Source: a virus. From it: DNA of 26,984 nucleotides. Within the stretch, counting starts at the first letter, position 1. Each line of letters begins with the position of its first letter. The notes under the pieces were generated by a model. The model saw nothing but the letters and a program-made list of their open reading frames with translations. It was not told the origin of the DNA and made no database searches. The translations under genes were made by a program, and so were the position numbers. This document shows positions 15,898 through 22,837 of the stretch, piece by piece. Where the stretch lies: positions 1 to 26,984 of IMG/VR virus record IMGVR_UViG_3300021356_000135; one strand, 5' to 3'.

Positions 15898-16812
15898 TTG
15901 ACAACAGCAATTACAGACCGGGGGACATGGACAAAGGAAAAGGAATACTTTGAATTTGACCGTGTAGCCTTCAAGGGTGCCCTTTATGTCTGCAAATATC
16001 CAGAGCCACACATTGCCAGTAATGCGTCCATGCCGGGAACCTATCCGGGGATGGCAATGTACTGGTCACACCTTTCGGATGCCTTGGAACAACTCCCAGA
16101 AGTGGAGAAGGTCCCAGCATTTTCCGAAAGGCGGATTTTAAGGATTTGGTTTCCAGATGAGACTTACCACAAAGGACAAAACGTTTTCTTTGCCTTTGAA
16201 ATCTGGGAATGTCTACAACGGGCAGAACCAACAGAGAGTCCAGAGACACATCCTTGGAAGTGGAAGTCTGTACAAGGAAATGATGATGAGACAACAGAAG
16301 GAGGAGGGGAAGGAAGTCTTTCTGATACTACTAGCCCACCCTATCCGGGCTATGAGTTCACATTTGAGGAAGAGGCTTTAATCTGGGAAGTGGTCCATAA
16401 CTTTGGATGCAAGCGGTTTTATTTTGAAATTTACGACACAACAGACCGACAGCATTTTGGATGGACACGGGAATATATGGACGGGAACACGGTTAGGATT
16501 TATTTTAATGAAGCAATTGCAGGACGTGTCCAGATGTGGGCACTTCAACCAAAAAACAGGCCCCTAAATGATTTGGGAGTCACCCCTGTTTGTCAGACTG
16601 TCCAGATTTATGAGGAGGACTTCCCAACGGCAAGCAATGAATGGGTGATAAGCCATAGCCTCAACATCCGAAAAATAAAATGCCAAGTTTTTGACGAGGA
16701 AGACAGACAGCATTTTGCCTTCCAGAAGAACGTAGTAAACAACCAGATTGTCCAGTTGAAGTTTGAGCAAGAATTGGCTGGGCATGTCAGACTTATCCCA
16801 ATGACAGGTTAA
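15898..16812 (+). CDS. Tail fibre protein with one carbohydrate-binding-like and two HNLG-type domains
   Basis: 304 residues from a TTG start two bases after the previous stop; no clear Shine-Dalgarno site is seen, so the start rests on coupling and on conserved sequence beginning at once (DRGTWTKEKEYFEFDRVAFK). The N-terminal half again carries the carbohydrate-binding-like pattern. An acidic, Gly-rich linker (about residues 130-150) leads to a duplicated beta domain: ALIWEVVHNFGCKRFYFEIY...RQHFGW and NEWVISHSLNIRKIKCQVFD...RQHFAF. Each unit ends in an 'F..ela GhVrl' strand. The same domain occurs in the two following fibre genes. Probably a receptor-contacting or fibre-joining protein. Confidence 0.68.
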   Translation: MTTAITDRGTWTKEKEYFEFDRVAFKGALYVCKYPEPHIASNASMPGTYPGMAMYWSHLSDALEQLPEVEKVPAFSERRILRIWFPDETYHKGQNVFFAFEIWECLQRAEPTESPETHPWKWKSVQGNDDETTEGGGEGSLSDTTSPPYPGYEFTFEEEALIWEVVHNFGCKRFYFEIYDTTDRQHFGWTREYMDGNTVRIYFNEAIAGRVQMWALQPKNRPLNDLGVTPVCQTVQIYEEDFPTASNEWVISHSLNIRKIKCQVFDEEDRQHFAFQKNVVNNQIVQLKFEQELAGHVRLIPMTG

Positions 16813-16912
16813 TTGTAAAGACCCTGTCACAAACACCTTGAAGATTCATTCCTCTTGCATGGTAAAAAAGAGGGAAGAAAAAGTTTCAATATTATTTTAA
16901 CGAGGGGTGAAT

Positions 16913-16926
16913 GGGCAGGAATGCCC
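16913..16926 (+). other. GGGCA-GGAA-TGCCC hairpin upstream of fibre genes
   Basis: A perfect 5-bp stem closes a GGAA tetraloop of the GNRA class, in the 172-base untranslated strip between 16812 and 16985. No T-run follows, so it is not a standard terminator. It could be an RNA stability or processing element for the fibre mRNA. The strip also holds the inverted repeat described next; no convincing sigma70 promoter was found in it. Confidence 0.4.
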
Positions 16927-16942
16927 TGTTAAGAAGCAAAAA

Positions 16943-16956
16943 TTGTGATGTCACAA
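16943..16956. promoter_or_regulatory. Perfect inverted repeat TTGTGA-TG-TCACAA
   Basis: Six-base arms separated by two bases lie 29 bases before the ATG at 16985. The spacing is too short for a CRP site (which has six bases between TGTGA and TCACA), so it is either an operator for an unknown regulator or a small RNA hairpin. It is followed by an AT-rich stretch and the strong ribosome site AGGAG. Confidence 0.35.
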
Positions 16957-16984
16957 AATTATTTTTCTTTTAGGAGTTTTTAAA

Positions 16985-18487
16985 ATGGCAAGCTACCCCC
17001 TTTATCATGGGATTGAATTAGCCCAAAACGCACAGATTCACAACCTAGTCTTTGAAACCAGAACAGCAGACCCAGCAAGTGGGGAGTTGGTTGTTGGACG
17101 GCAATGGTACAACAGCACGGACAACGTTTTCCGTATGGCTGTTGCAGACAGCAACGGCACCTTGGTGGTACGGACATTTACCACCAAAGAAGCTATGGAC
17201 GTGGAGAGGGGACGAATCAGTACTCTAGAAGCTGAAACGTTCTATGCGGATGGCAGACGGGCAATGAGTGGGGATATTGATGCAGCAAGCAATCAAGTCC
17301 GCAACCTTGCAGCACCAACAAATGACGGTGACGCTGTCAACAAGCTATATGTAGATGACAAGTTTGCTTCTCTTGGACATGCCTTTGAATATTGCGGAAG
17401 CGTAACCCCCGGAGCAGATGCCAGCACAGCATTTGACATGGACGGGCTAACGCAAAAGCAACCCGGAGACTACTATAAAATTATTGGTTCTGGTTATGTA
17501 AAGATTGGGACAGCCGCAGCATTCTACGTTAATGCCGGGGATAGCCTCATCTGGAACCCAGACGGAGGACTAGACAAGTTTGACAATACCAACAGTGAGG
17601 TTTCCGGAACAGACCAGTTTATTACCGTTACTGGAAGCACAGACACCGGATTCTCTGTTGATGTTGCCGCAGAGTTTAAGACACGGATGTCCACCGTGGA
17701 GTCCCGTGCAGACAGCATGGACAGTTTGGTTGCTGCAAACCAAACAGCCACAGGGATAGCCACAGACGGTTCTTATGTCCCCAGTGCTGGCTCTAACTAC
17801 ATTGCCACAGCAACCAGTGTCCACGATGCTACCATTAAGCTGGACAGCAGTTTAAAGGCTGTTAGTGATGCACTCGACACGGAGACGAGCAGAGCAACAG
17901 CCGCAGAAACGGCAATTGATACCCGTTTAACCACGGTTGAGTCACAGGTAAATGGAAACATTGGTGACAAGAACAGTCTAACCACCGATGATAAGACTAA
18001 CATTGTTGCCGCAATCAATGAGGTTGACGGGCAGAACGACAGCAACAAGCAAGCAAGCGAGGACCGGGACACCACCATCCGGACAGCCTTGGGTATTGCC
18101 TCAGACGGTTCTTGGTCCAAGGGTGTTATTAACGACACCCTCAACCCCGGAGATGTGGCAACGGCATTGTCCAACGTGGAGACAGAAGTTACCACAGGAC
18201 AGTCCACCCTCAATGCCCGTGTCAATGACTTGCTAGCCTCTATTAACAGCAAGATTTACAAGTACGCTTCCCCAAGTGCTGCCCTTGCCCACAACTTTAG
18301 CCACAATCTGGGGACCACAGACTTGAATGTTCAAGTGTGGGTACAAGATCCAAGTGGAGCATGGCGCAATGACATTGTCCCCGTGACTGTGGTTGATGAC
18401 AACAACATTGGATGTTTATTGACCCAAGCAGCACAGGTAAAAATCCTTGTAACATCCGTAACAGCCGTAACAGCAAACGCAGCATAA
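16985..18487 (+). CDS. Trimeric tail fibre protein with coiled-coil shaft
   Basis: 500 residues with a clear ribosome site (AGGAG, then TTTTTAAA before ATG). The early region has the common fibre motif MSGDIDAASNQVRNLAAPTN...DAVNKLYVDD (about residues 96-125). Two long heptad regions (around residues 220-250, and 290-330 with LDTETSRATAAETAIDTRL) predict a trimeric coiled-coil shaft, with a repeated LGIASDGS motif between segments. The C-terminus is a HNLG-type beta domain (ALAHNFSHNLGTTDLNVQVW...VVDDNNIG) shared with the neighbouring genes. Probably the main shaft of a tail fibre. Strong GC hairpin after the stop. Confidence 0.78.
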   Translation: MASYPLYHGIELAQNAQIHNLVFETRTADPASGELVVGRQWYNSTDNVFRMAVADSNGTLVVRTFTTKEAMDVERGRISTLEAETFYADGRRAMSGDIDAASNQVRNLAAPTNDGDAVNKLYVDDKFASLGHAFEYCGSVTPGADASTAFDMDGLTQKQPGDYYKIIGSGYVKIGTAAAFYVNAGDSLIWNPDGGLDKFDNTNSEVSGTDQFITVTGSTDTGFSVDVAAEFKTRMSTVESRADSMDSLVAANQTATGIATDGSYVPSAGSNYIATATSVHDATIKLDSSLKAVSDALDTETSRATAAETAIDTRLTTVESQVNGNIGDKNSLTTDDKTNIVAAINEVDGQNDSNKQASEDRDTTIRTALGIASDGSWSKGVINDTLNPGDVATALSNVETEVTTGQSTLNARVNDLLASINSKIYKYASPSAALAHNFSHNLGTTDLNVQVWVQDPSGAWRNDIVPVTVVDDNNIGCLLTQAAQVKILVTSVTAVTANAA

Positions 18488-18500
18488 AACGGTTTAATTA

Positions 18501-18518
18501 GGCCCCAGAAATGGGGCC
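18501..18518 (+). terminator. Strong GC hairpin GGCCCC-AGAAAT-GGGGCC
   Basis: A perfect 6-bp all-GC stem with a six-base loop stands 13 bases after the fibre stop. No T-run follows (ACACCAAAAC), so full intrinsic termination is unlikely. It may protect the 3' end of the upstream mRNA or reduce read-through between fibre genes. It is followed by the ribosome site AAGGAG for the next gene. Confidence 0.45.
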
Positions 18519-18542
18519 ACACCAAAACAAGGAGTTTTTAAA

Positions 18543-19088
18543 ATGGCAGAGCAAAGACTTTTAAACACCGTAAGGTCCCACGGACACCTTATTATTCCCA
18601 ACCTTGAAGAGGGCGAGGACTTTCCACCAACAGCCTATGATGGAGAATTGTTGATGAAGCAAGGCCAGTTGTGGAACTACGGCACAATGTCTGGAGTTCA
18701 GTCTTGGCACCCCATTACCCAGCCCAAAGCAACCTATGTCCACAACCAAGCAGTTGCATCAGAGACTTGGAGTATTACCCACGGACTAAACAATCAGTTT
18801 TTGATTGTGACTGTCTACAGCAACAACACCACGGATGGAAGCTATAGGCTGGTTGCGAATCCACCAGTGACTTTCCTTGATGACAATAATATTGAGATTC
18901 CTTTTTCTGACCCAGTAAGTGGTAGAGCCGTGCTATTGGCTCAAGGGGGTGCAGCAAGTTCTACTCAAGTGGTTGTTCCAAAAATTGAGGAATTACGGGC
19001 TGAAATTCAACAAGAAATGCTTGGTGGCATGAAGTCACAAACAACCACTCAATCCAACGGCAATTTGCGGATTAAATTGTTTAATTAA
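18543..19088 (+). CDS. Tail fibre-associated protein with HNLG-type domain
   Basis: 181 residues, with the same start context as the gene at 16985 (GGAGTTTTTAAAATGGC). The N-terminus (HLIIPNLEEGEDFPPTAYDG ELL...GQLWNYG) is a short beta cap seen in phage fibre-head proteins. Residues about 75-135 (ASETWSITHGLNNQFLIVTV ... FLDDNNIEIPFSDPVSGRAV) are the HNLG-type beta domain. The last 45 residues are a short helix (PKIEELRAEIQQEMLGGM) and a strand. No enzyme motif is present. Likely a fibre connector or receptor-binding subunit acting with the shaft and tip encoded on either side. Confidence 0.68.
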   Translation: MAEQRLLNTVRSHGHLIIPNLEEGEDFPPTAYDGELLMKQGQLWNYGTMSGVQSWHPITQPKATYVHNQAVASETWSITHGLNNQFLIVTVYSNNTTDGSYRLVANPPVTFLDDNNIEIPFSDPVSGRAVLLAQGGAASSTQVVVPKIEELRAEIQQEMLGGMKSQTTTQSNGNLRIKLFN

Positions 19089-19100
19089 GGAGTCAACAAA

Positions 19101-19652
19101 ATGGCAGCAGCACCAGCAGTAGAACTGGAACTAGATTATCTAGTTTGGAAAGACAAGAACGGCACGGAACGAGTCACTCCGGCACATACTTTTGCTAGCG
19201 GCACGATGATGCTATTCCAGCAGTCAACGGCTCCGGTCGGATGGACTAAATCCACAACACACAACAACAAGGCTTTACGGATAGTAAGTGGCTCTGTTTC
19301 AACTGGTGGAAATCACGCTTTTACAACGGCATTTGCTTCCAAAGGCGTTTCGGGTAGCGTCAGCACTAGCACTAGCACTAGCGTTTCTATCGGCAATTGG
19401 GGTTCATCAAACGCTCATTATATGCCAAGTCACCGTCACATTAAAAAGCACAGAGGTGGATATGGTGGCACCCAGCTTTCTGCTGGTACGGGGTGGGGGA
19501 CTGTACACCATCAATACACGGAATATACTGGGGGGAACGGATCACACAAACACTCTGCCTCTGCTTCTTCCTCTTCCTCTTCCTCTTTCAGAGGTTCTAA
19601 CATAGATATGCGAGTTCAATACGTTGATTTTATCATTGCACAAAAGGATTAA
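19101..19652 (+). CDS. Tail fibre tip protein, gp37/collar-like with HxH metal-binding motifs
   Basis: 183 residues with TAAGGAG as ribosome site overlapping the upstream stop. The segment FASGTMMLFQQSTAPVGWTK, then NKALRIVSG and TGG, is the classic tail collar/fibre-tip opening ('G...F.Q..APtGWtk...ALRv..G'). HxH motifs (SHRH with a nearby KKH, and GSHKH) match those that coordinate iron ions in the needle-like tip of T4 gp37. The end NIDMRVQYVDFIIAQKD matches the usual 'l.VqYvd.IIc.KD' terminus of such proteins. Two low-complexity Ser/Thr tracts lie between. Likely the receptor-contacting end of the fibre. Confidence 0.85.
   Translation: MAAAPAVELELDYLVWKDKNGTERVTPAHTFASGTMMLFQQSTAPVGWTKSTTHNNKALRIVSGSVSTGGNHAFTTAFASKGVSGSVSTSTSTSVSIGNWGSSNAHYMPSHRHIKKHRGGYGGTQLSAGTGWGTVHHQYTEYTGGNGSHKHSASASSSSSSSFRGSNIDMRVQYVDFIIAQKD
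19363..19380 (+). repeat. GCACTA x3 hexanucleotide repeat in the fibre-tip gene
   Basis: Three exact copies of GCACTA code for the alternating Ser-Thr stretch of the tip protein. Because the unit is six bases, slippage would add or remove whole dipeptides without breaking the frame. Confidence 0.7.
19567..19584 (+). repeat. CTTCCT x3 within a polypyrimidine tract of the fibre-tip gene
   Basis: Three exact CTTCCT units sit in a pyrimidine-only tract (19564-19589) that encodes a run of seven serines just before the last strand. The hexamer unit keeps the frame on slippage, so the linker length could vary between virions or strains. Confidence 0.7.
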
Positions 19653-19655
19653 AAA

Positions 19656-20234
19656 ATGTTTGAAATTACTTGGCTTGTTGTTCACGTTGATGAAGATGTA
19701 GTTACTATAAATCAAGCAGATGAAGAAGATGTATTTGTTCAAATAAATCAGAAATTTGACTTAGCCTTTCTTGGCGCAGACGTTTTACGGATTCAGTGGT
19801 CGGCTGGGCCAGAACCCAATTTCATACAAAAAATTGTGGAAATTGTAGATGAGGAAACTGAGGAGAAGACCAAAGAAGTTAGGGATTTCCCTCTTGAAAA
19901 ATTAACGGATATTCCAAACTGGGATAAGTTGCATCAGCTTATCGACACGACACTGAAAGAGGATATTCCACCGGAACCAACGCTTGCAGAAAAATTGGAC
20001 ATGTTACGAGGGGTACGGTCTGATTTACTGCAAGAGGCTGATATTACGATATTAAGGTTTTTAGAAAATGGGGAAGCTATTCCTCCGGAGTGGGCAAAAT
20101 ATCGGCAAGACCTCCGGAATCTTCCATCAGAGATTGAATCTGGAAAATTGCCAGAACCTACGGTGGTCAATAATGGTTCGGAGTACTTTCCGGATTTTGC
20201 TATCCAGTTTAACTCTTGGCCCGTAAAGCCATGA
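19656..20234 (+). CDS. Putative tail fibre assembly chaperone
   Basis: 192 residues directly after the fibre tip gene. Residues about 118-160 (MLRGVRSDLLQEADITILRF LENG then IPPEWAKYRQDLRNLP) carry the family pattern 'R..R..lL..tD......p..w..YRqaLRdlP' of phage tail assembly chaperone proteins. These small proteins usually follow the fibre gene whose folding they assist. The N-terminus (MFEITWLVVHVDEDVVTINQ) is a beta strand pair, and the middle is acidic. The end overlaps the next start (ATGA at 20231). Chaperone action on the tip protein is inferred from family and order. Confidence 0.75.
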   Translation: MFEITWLVVHVDEDVVTINQADEEDVFVQINQKFDLAFLGADVLRIQWSAGPEPNFIQKIVEIVDEETEEKTKEVRDFPLEKLTDIPNWDKLHQLIDTTLKEDIPPEPTLAEKLDMLRGVRSDLLQEADITILRFLENGEAIPPEWAKYRQDLRNLPSEIESGKLPEPTVVNNGSEYFPDFAIQFNSWPVKP

Positions 20235-20509
20235 AAATAAAACCCGAAGCAAGTTGCCCTTTGAATAATTTTAAAAAATGCAAAGGGCTAGAGTGTGCTT
20301 GGTTTATTCAAATCCGTGGACATAATCCAAACACCGGAGAAGAGATCGATGATTGGGGTTGTGCAATGGCATGGACCCCAATCCTCTTGATAGAAAACGC
20401 CCAACAGTCACGGCAAACGGGTGCAGCGGTTGAGTCATTCAGAAATGAAATGGTCAATGCACAGCAGCAAATTCAACATTCAGAATTGAGGAAAATTGAG
20501 GGACTTTGA
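20231..20509 (+). CDS. Small conserved Cys protein of phage (CPLNN type)
   Basis: 92 residues from the ATG at 20231, chosen because it overlaps the previous stop as ATGA; a TTG 15 bases upstream is possible but less likely. It has four cysteines in the first half (SCPLNNFKKCKGLECAW and WGCAMAW), which may bind a metal. A helical second half follows (LIENAQQSRQTGAAVESFRN). From memory, very similar short proteins are common near fibre or oxygenase genes of marine phages, with no known function. I give no function. The next gene starts inside its 3' end. Confidence 0.72.
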   Translation: MKIKPEASCPLNNFKKCKGLECAWFIQIRGHNPNTGEEIDDWGCAMAWTPILLIENAQQSRQTGAAVESFRNEMVNAQQQIQHSELRKIEGL

Positions 20510-20990
20510 GATTCCAATTCAAGATTTTGCCTATAAGTTCGCAATTAAGGAACATCAAGAAATAAAAGATGCTGCTCTGAACGCAATTGAGCAAATGGGG
20601 AAGTTTTCTTATTACTGCGAGGATCAGCGAATTTCTCACACCGATTGGCATTTGAATGTTTCCCATGTACGGGCGTATGCCGACATCGTTATGCCTGTTT
20701 TAATCAGCTACTTCCCACTAGAAGGCTTAGAAATAAAACAATTTTGGTTTCAGCAATATGAGGCTGGAGATTATCACGGCATTCATTCACATGATGACTG
20801 TAATTTCAGTTCCGTTTATTATTTAGAACTACCAGACAATTCGATAAAAACCAAATATCACGGGCAAGCGGAAATTGATATAAATGAAGGGGATTTTCTT
20901 ATCATGCCAGCACACATTAAACATCTTAGCCCATATGTAAACAGCGGAAGAAAGACGAGCATTGTGTTAAATTTAAATTTAAAAAGTTGA
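20496..20990 (+). CDS. Putative 2OG-Fe(II) oxygenase, first of two
   Basis: 164 residues from a TTG start at 20496 that is supported by GAGG five bases upstream; this start overlaps the previous gene by 14 bases. The core YHGIHSHDDCNFSSVYYLE gives the metal-ligand cluster (His97, His99, Asp101). A later INEGDFLIMPAHIKHLSPYV with His143, then Arg152 (GRKTSIVLNL), gives the distal His and the 2-oxoglutarate-binding Arg expected of the double-stranded beta-helix fold. Such enzymes hydroxylate protein or nucleic acid side chains using Fe(II), O2 and 2-oxoglutarate. The substrate is unknown; neighbouring fibre proteins are a possibility by context only. Confidence 0.75.
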   Translation: MRDFEIPIQDFAYKFAIKEHQEIKDAALNAIEQMGKFSYYCEDQRISHTDWHLNVSHVRAYADIVMPVLISYFPLEGLEIKQFWFQQYEAGDYHGIHSHDDCNFSSVYYLELPDNSIKTKYHGQAEIDINEGDFLIMPAHIKHLSPYVNSGRKTSIVLNLNLKS

Positions 20991-20991
20991 A

Positions 20992-21552
20992 ATGAAAATA
21001 CTTACTGAGGTTGTGGGGCAGCGTCAGTTCAAATATGTGATCCAAGAACTTACTGCCCCAAATTTTCCTTGGTACTATTTGCGAAGCACAGCATACCCAC
21101 CAGAAGCTAAAATTAGTTTTCACCAAGCAGCAGATGCTAGCTTTAGCCATATATTGCTAGAGAATGATTTTGAAAGCCCATTTTGTCAGATGTTTCTAGA
21201 TATGGTGTTGACCATATTTGACAATGCTAATGAGGATTTTGAAACAATTGGCAGACTTAGGTTAGGGCTGATTCCAAGGACTGCAAAGCCAATCACACAT
21301 TTGCCTCATGTGGATTATTACGAGGAACACAAAACAGCCTTAATTTGTTTGTCTGGAGACAGTGGCCCCACAGATTTCTACAAAGAAAAATATGTAGTAG
21401 GTAGTGACAAGGTTTCAGAAAAATTTACAAAAATGAAGTCTGTAAAACCTCAAGCAAACCAAGTGGTATTCTTTGATGGATTGATTTTTCATTCTTCCAC
21501 GACACCAACAACAGACGAACCAAGAATCATGCTAAATGTAAATTACAAATGA
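20992..21552 (+). CDS. Putative 2OG-Fe(II) oxygenase, second of two
   Basis: 186 residues starting one base after the first oxygenase stop. The iron ligands appear as His106-x-Asp108 (LPHVDYYEEH) and His167 (FFDGLIFHSSTTP). Arg178 (EPRIMLNVNY) is placed to bind 2-oxoglutarate. Sequence is clearly different from the first oxygenase, so the pair is not a recent duplication. It looks like the prolyl-4-hydroxylase-like set found in many marine phages. Both enzymes lie between fibre genes and the lysis block and should be expressed late. Substrate unknown. Confidence 0.78.
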   Translation: MKILTEVVGQRQFKYVIQELTAPNFPWYYLRSTAYPPEAKISFHQAADASFSHILLENDFESPFCQMFLDMVLTIFDNANEDFETIGRLRLGLIPRTAKPITHLPHVDYYEEHKTALICLSGDSGPTDFYKEKYVVGSDKVSEKFTKMKSVKPQANQVVFFDGLIFHSSTTPTTDEPRIMLNVNYK

Positions 21553-21622
21553 ATTCCCTTCTAAGTATGGTGTTATTGGCAACCACAAATTAGACTACCC
21601 ATCCGGTTTAATAAACCATTTT

Positions 21623-21859
21623 ATGTCCTTTTGTGGGACGGGTGTTAGGAATGAATTGATTTTAAAAGGGTTCCCAAATGCGGTAGCCACACAAACTGCT
21701 GTCCTTCAGTGTGCTTGTGTTATGGACAAGATACGGTTGTCTATGTCCTCTGACCGTTTTGTGGGCTTAACCCAAGAACAACAGAAAGACCTTTCTTTAC
21801 GGTTTGCGTATCAGTGTGCAGGAGTAAAAGAACCTGCACAAGAGGTGGACCCAATCTAA
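21623..21859 (+). CDS. Small Cys-containing protein with disturbed 5' end
   Basis: 78 residues from the ATG at 21623, which has no ribosome site. The frame stays open upstream to 21542 and reads like a protein (YGVIGNHKLDYPSGLINHF, then MSFCGTG). I recall small secreted or lipoprotein-like families with 'yP...f...C.......C.C..~~i......f..l', and FMSFC...LQCACVMDKIRL fits only if the upstream residues belong. No usual start codon exists in that upstream part. An ATG at 21549, overlapping the oxygenase stop (ATGA), is in another frame and opens MNSLLSMVLLATTN, which looks like a short signal-like segment. A missing base between would join the two. Function unknown. Confidence 0.55.
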   Translation: MSFCGTGVRNELILKGFPNAVATQTAVLQCACVMDKIRLSMSSDRFVGLTQEQQKDLSLRFAYQCAGVKEPAQEVDPI

Positions 21860-21877
21860 TTTTAACAAGGTTTTAAA
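21860..21877 (+). promoter_or_regulatory. Recurrent intergenic motif, copy 3, ending at a start codon
   Basis: The strip TTTTAACAAGG followed by TTTTAAA fills the gap before ATG 21878. It differs from copies 1 and 2 by ACAAGG in place of ACACGG. AAGG may act as a weak ribosome site here. The shared flank TTTTAAAATG is also found at 16985 and 18543 after a real GGAG. Confidence 0.5.
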
Positions 21878-22450
21878 ATGGATTTAAGACCGTGGTATAT
21901 ACCGGAGGCAATGGCCCAAGACCCGTCCAGTATGCTTCCACAAGTGCAGGGGAACGTTATGCAGGGTGCCGAATTTATAAGTGTGTTCGCAGATTTAGGG
22001 GGAACCCTTGGAAGTCTAACCTTTGCTGGTTGGTTGCTGGTCCGGTTGCTGGCAATGCACGACAAGGAAAGACAACAGATGAGGGAAGCCTTCACAGCAG
22101 AGAGGGTAAGAGTACGAGATGAAAGAGAGAAAGAAAGAACAGAGTGGAATGAAGAAAGGCGGACCCATTTAGACAAGGATTCCAATAGTGATGCCGCTAT
22201 GGTTGCCGCTATGGAAAAGTCCCAGACCAACCTCCTGCAAATCGTACAAACCACACAAACTACAATTGGGGATTTATCCAAGGTGTTGGAAGCCCATAGC
22301 CATGAATTGAAGGCCAGCATCTTAGAGTTAAAAATGGCTGTTGCTACCAATTTTGACCGTGTCCATCAGAGATGGGACGGTGAAGAACGGAGGACAACGG
22401 GAAACGGGGGAAGGTCCTCTACTTCCCGGAAGTCTTCCGGTAATTCTTAA
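21878..22450 (+). CDS. Membrane-anchored coiled-coil protein, holin or inner-membrane lysis candidate
   Basis: 190 residues. A single hydrophobic segment lies at about residues 41-59 (GTLGSLTFAGWLLVRLLAM). A long, highly charged coiled coil follows (about residues 60-110, RQQMREAFTAERVRVRDERE), then a second helix and a Ser/Arg-rich C-terminus. The topology (short N-terminus, one membrane segment, charged helix) resembles single-spanning phage holins or i-spanin-like proteins. Its place ahead of the endolysin supports a lysis role, but the endolysin is several genes away. I do not recognise a named family. Confidence 0.6.
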   Translation: MDLRPWYIPEAMAQDPSSMLPQVQGNVMQGAEFISVFADLGGTLGSLTFAGWLLVRLLAMHDKERQQMREAFTAERVRVRDEREKERTEWNEERRTHLDKDSNSDAAMVAAMEKSQTNLLQIVQTTQTTIGDLSKVLEAHSHELKASILELKMAVATNFDRVHQRWDGEERRTTGNGGRSSTSRKSSGNS

Positions 22451-22474
22451 TTTTAAAAACCGTGAAAGGGTGCC

Positions 22475-22837
22475 ATGTCTACCAAGAATTTTGATTTTAC
22501 CATTGTCCAAGGTTCCACCCATGACATTACCGTGGAATTTTATGATGATGACAACCTCCCCCGGACACTAAGCGGAAATGATTTTAAACTGGACTGTAAG
22601 CAACACCCAAACAGCCCAGAGATTATTTTTAGTCTTTCCTCAGTAAGTGGACAAATTAGCGTGGATGGGACCACCACCAACATGATCCACCTAATTCTTG
22701 ACCACACCACCACCAAGGCCATGTCTTTTACCAAAGGGTTTTATGACATGGTCATGTATGACAGCACAAAGGCAAATGTAGAAGTGTTGATGTCCGGGAC
22801 CTGTTCTTTGGTCAAGACCATTACCCGTTTGCCGTGA
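22475..22837 (+). CDS. Small beta-domain phage protein ('FTIVQGSTxD' family)
   Basis: 120 residues beginning MSTKNFDFTIVQGSTHDITV. This opening, followed by a small antiparallel beta sandwich and the pattern GQISVDG...IHLILDHTTT...KGFYDMVMYD...VLMSGTCSLVKTITR, is a common small phage structural domain seen at tail/baseplate or collar positions and in some BppU-like N-terminal regions. It is likely a virion accessory protein despite its place among lysis genes. AAAGGGTGCC stands before the ATG as a weak ribosome site. The stop overlaps the GTG of the lipoprotein gene (GTGA). Confidence 0.65.
   Translation: MSTKNFDFTIVQGSTHDITVEFYDDDNLPRTLSGNDFKLDCKQHPNSPEIIFSLSSVSGQISVDGTTTNMIHLILDHTTTKAMSFTKGFYDMVMYDSTKANVEVLMSGTCSLVKTITRLP

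Noticed and set aside
16943-16956. CRP-type binding site
   Set aside because: Arms TGTGA and TCACA are separated by two bases instead of six.
17797-18252. 151-codon minus-strand frame in the fibre shaft gene
   Set aside because: Ala/Ser/Val-rich shadow of coiled-coil coding sequence; no start signal.
19101-19652. Diversity-generating retroelement target in the fibre tip
   Set aside because: No reverse transcriptase, template repeat or C-lectin-type variable end is present in the window.
21862-22350. 162-codon minus-strand frame opposite the membrane/coiled-coil gene
   Set aside because: Overlaps a clear plus-strand gene and shows no ribosome site or recognisable domain.
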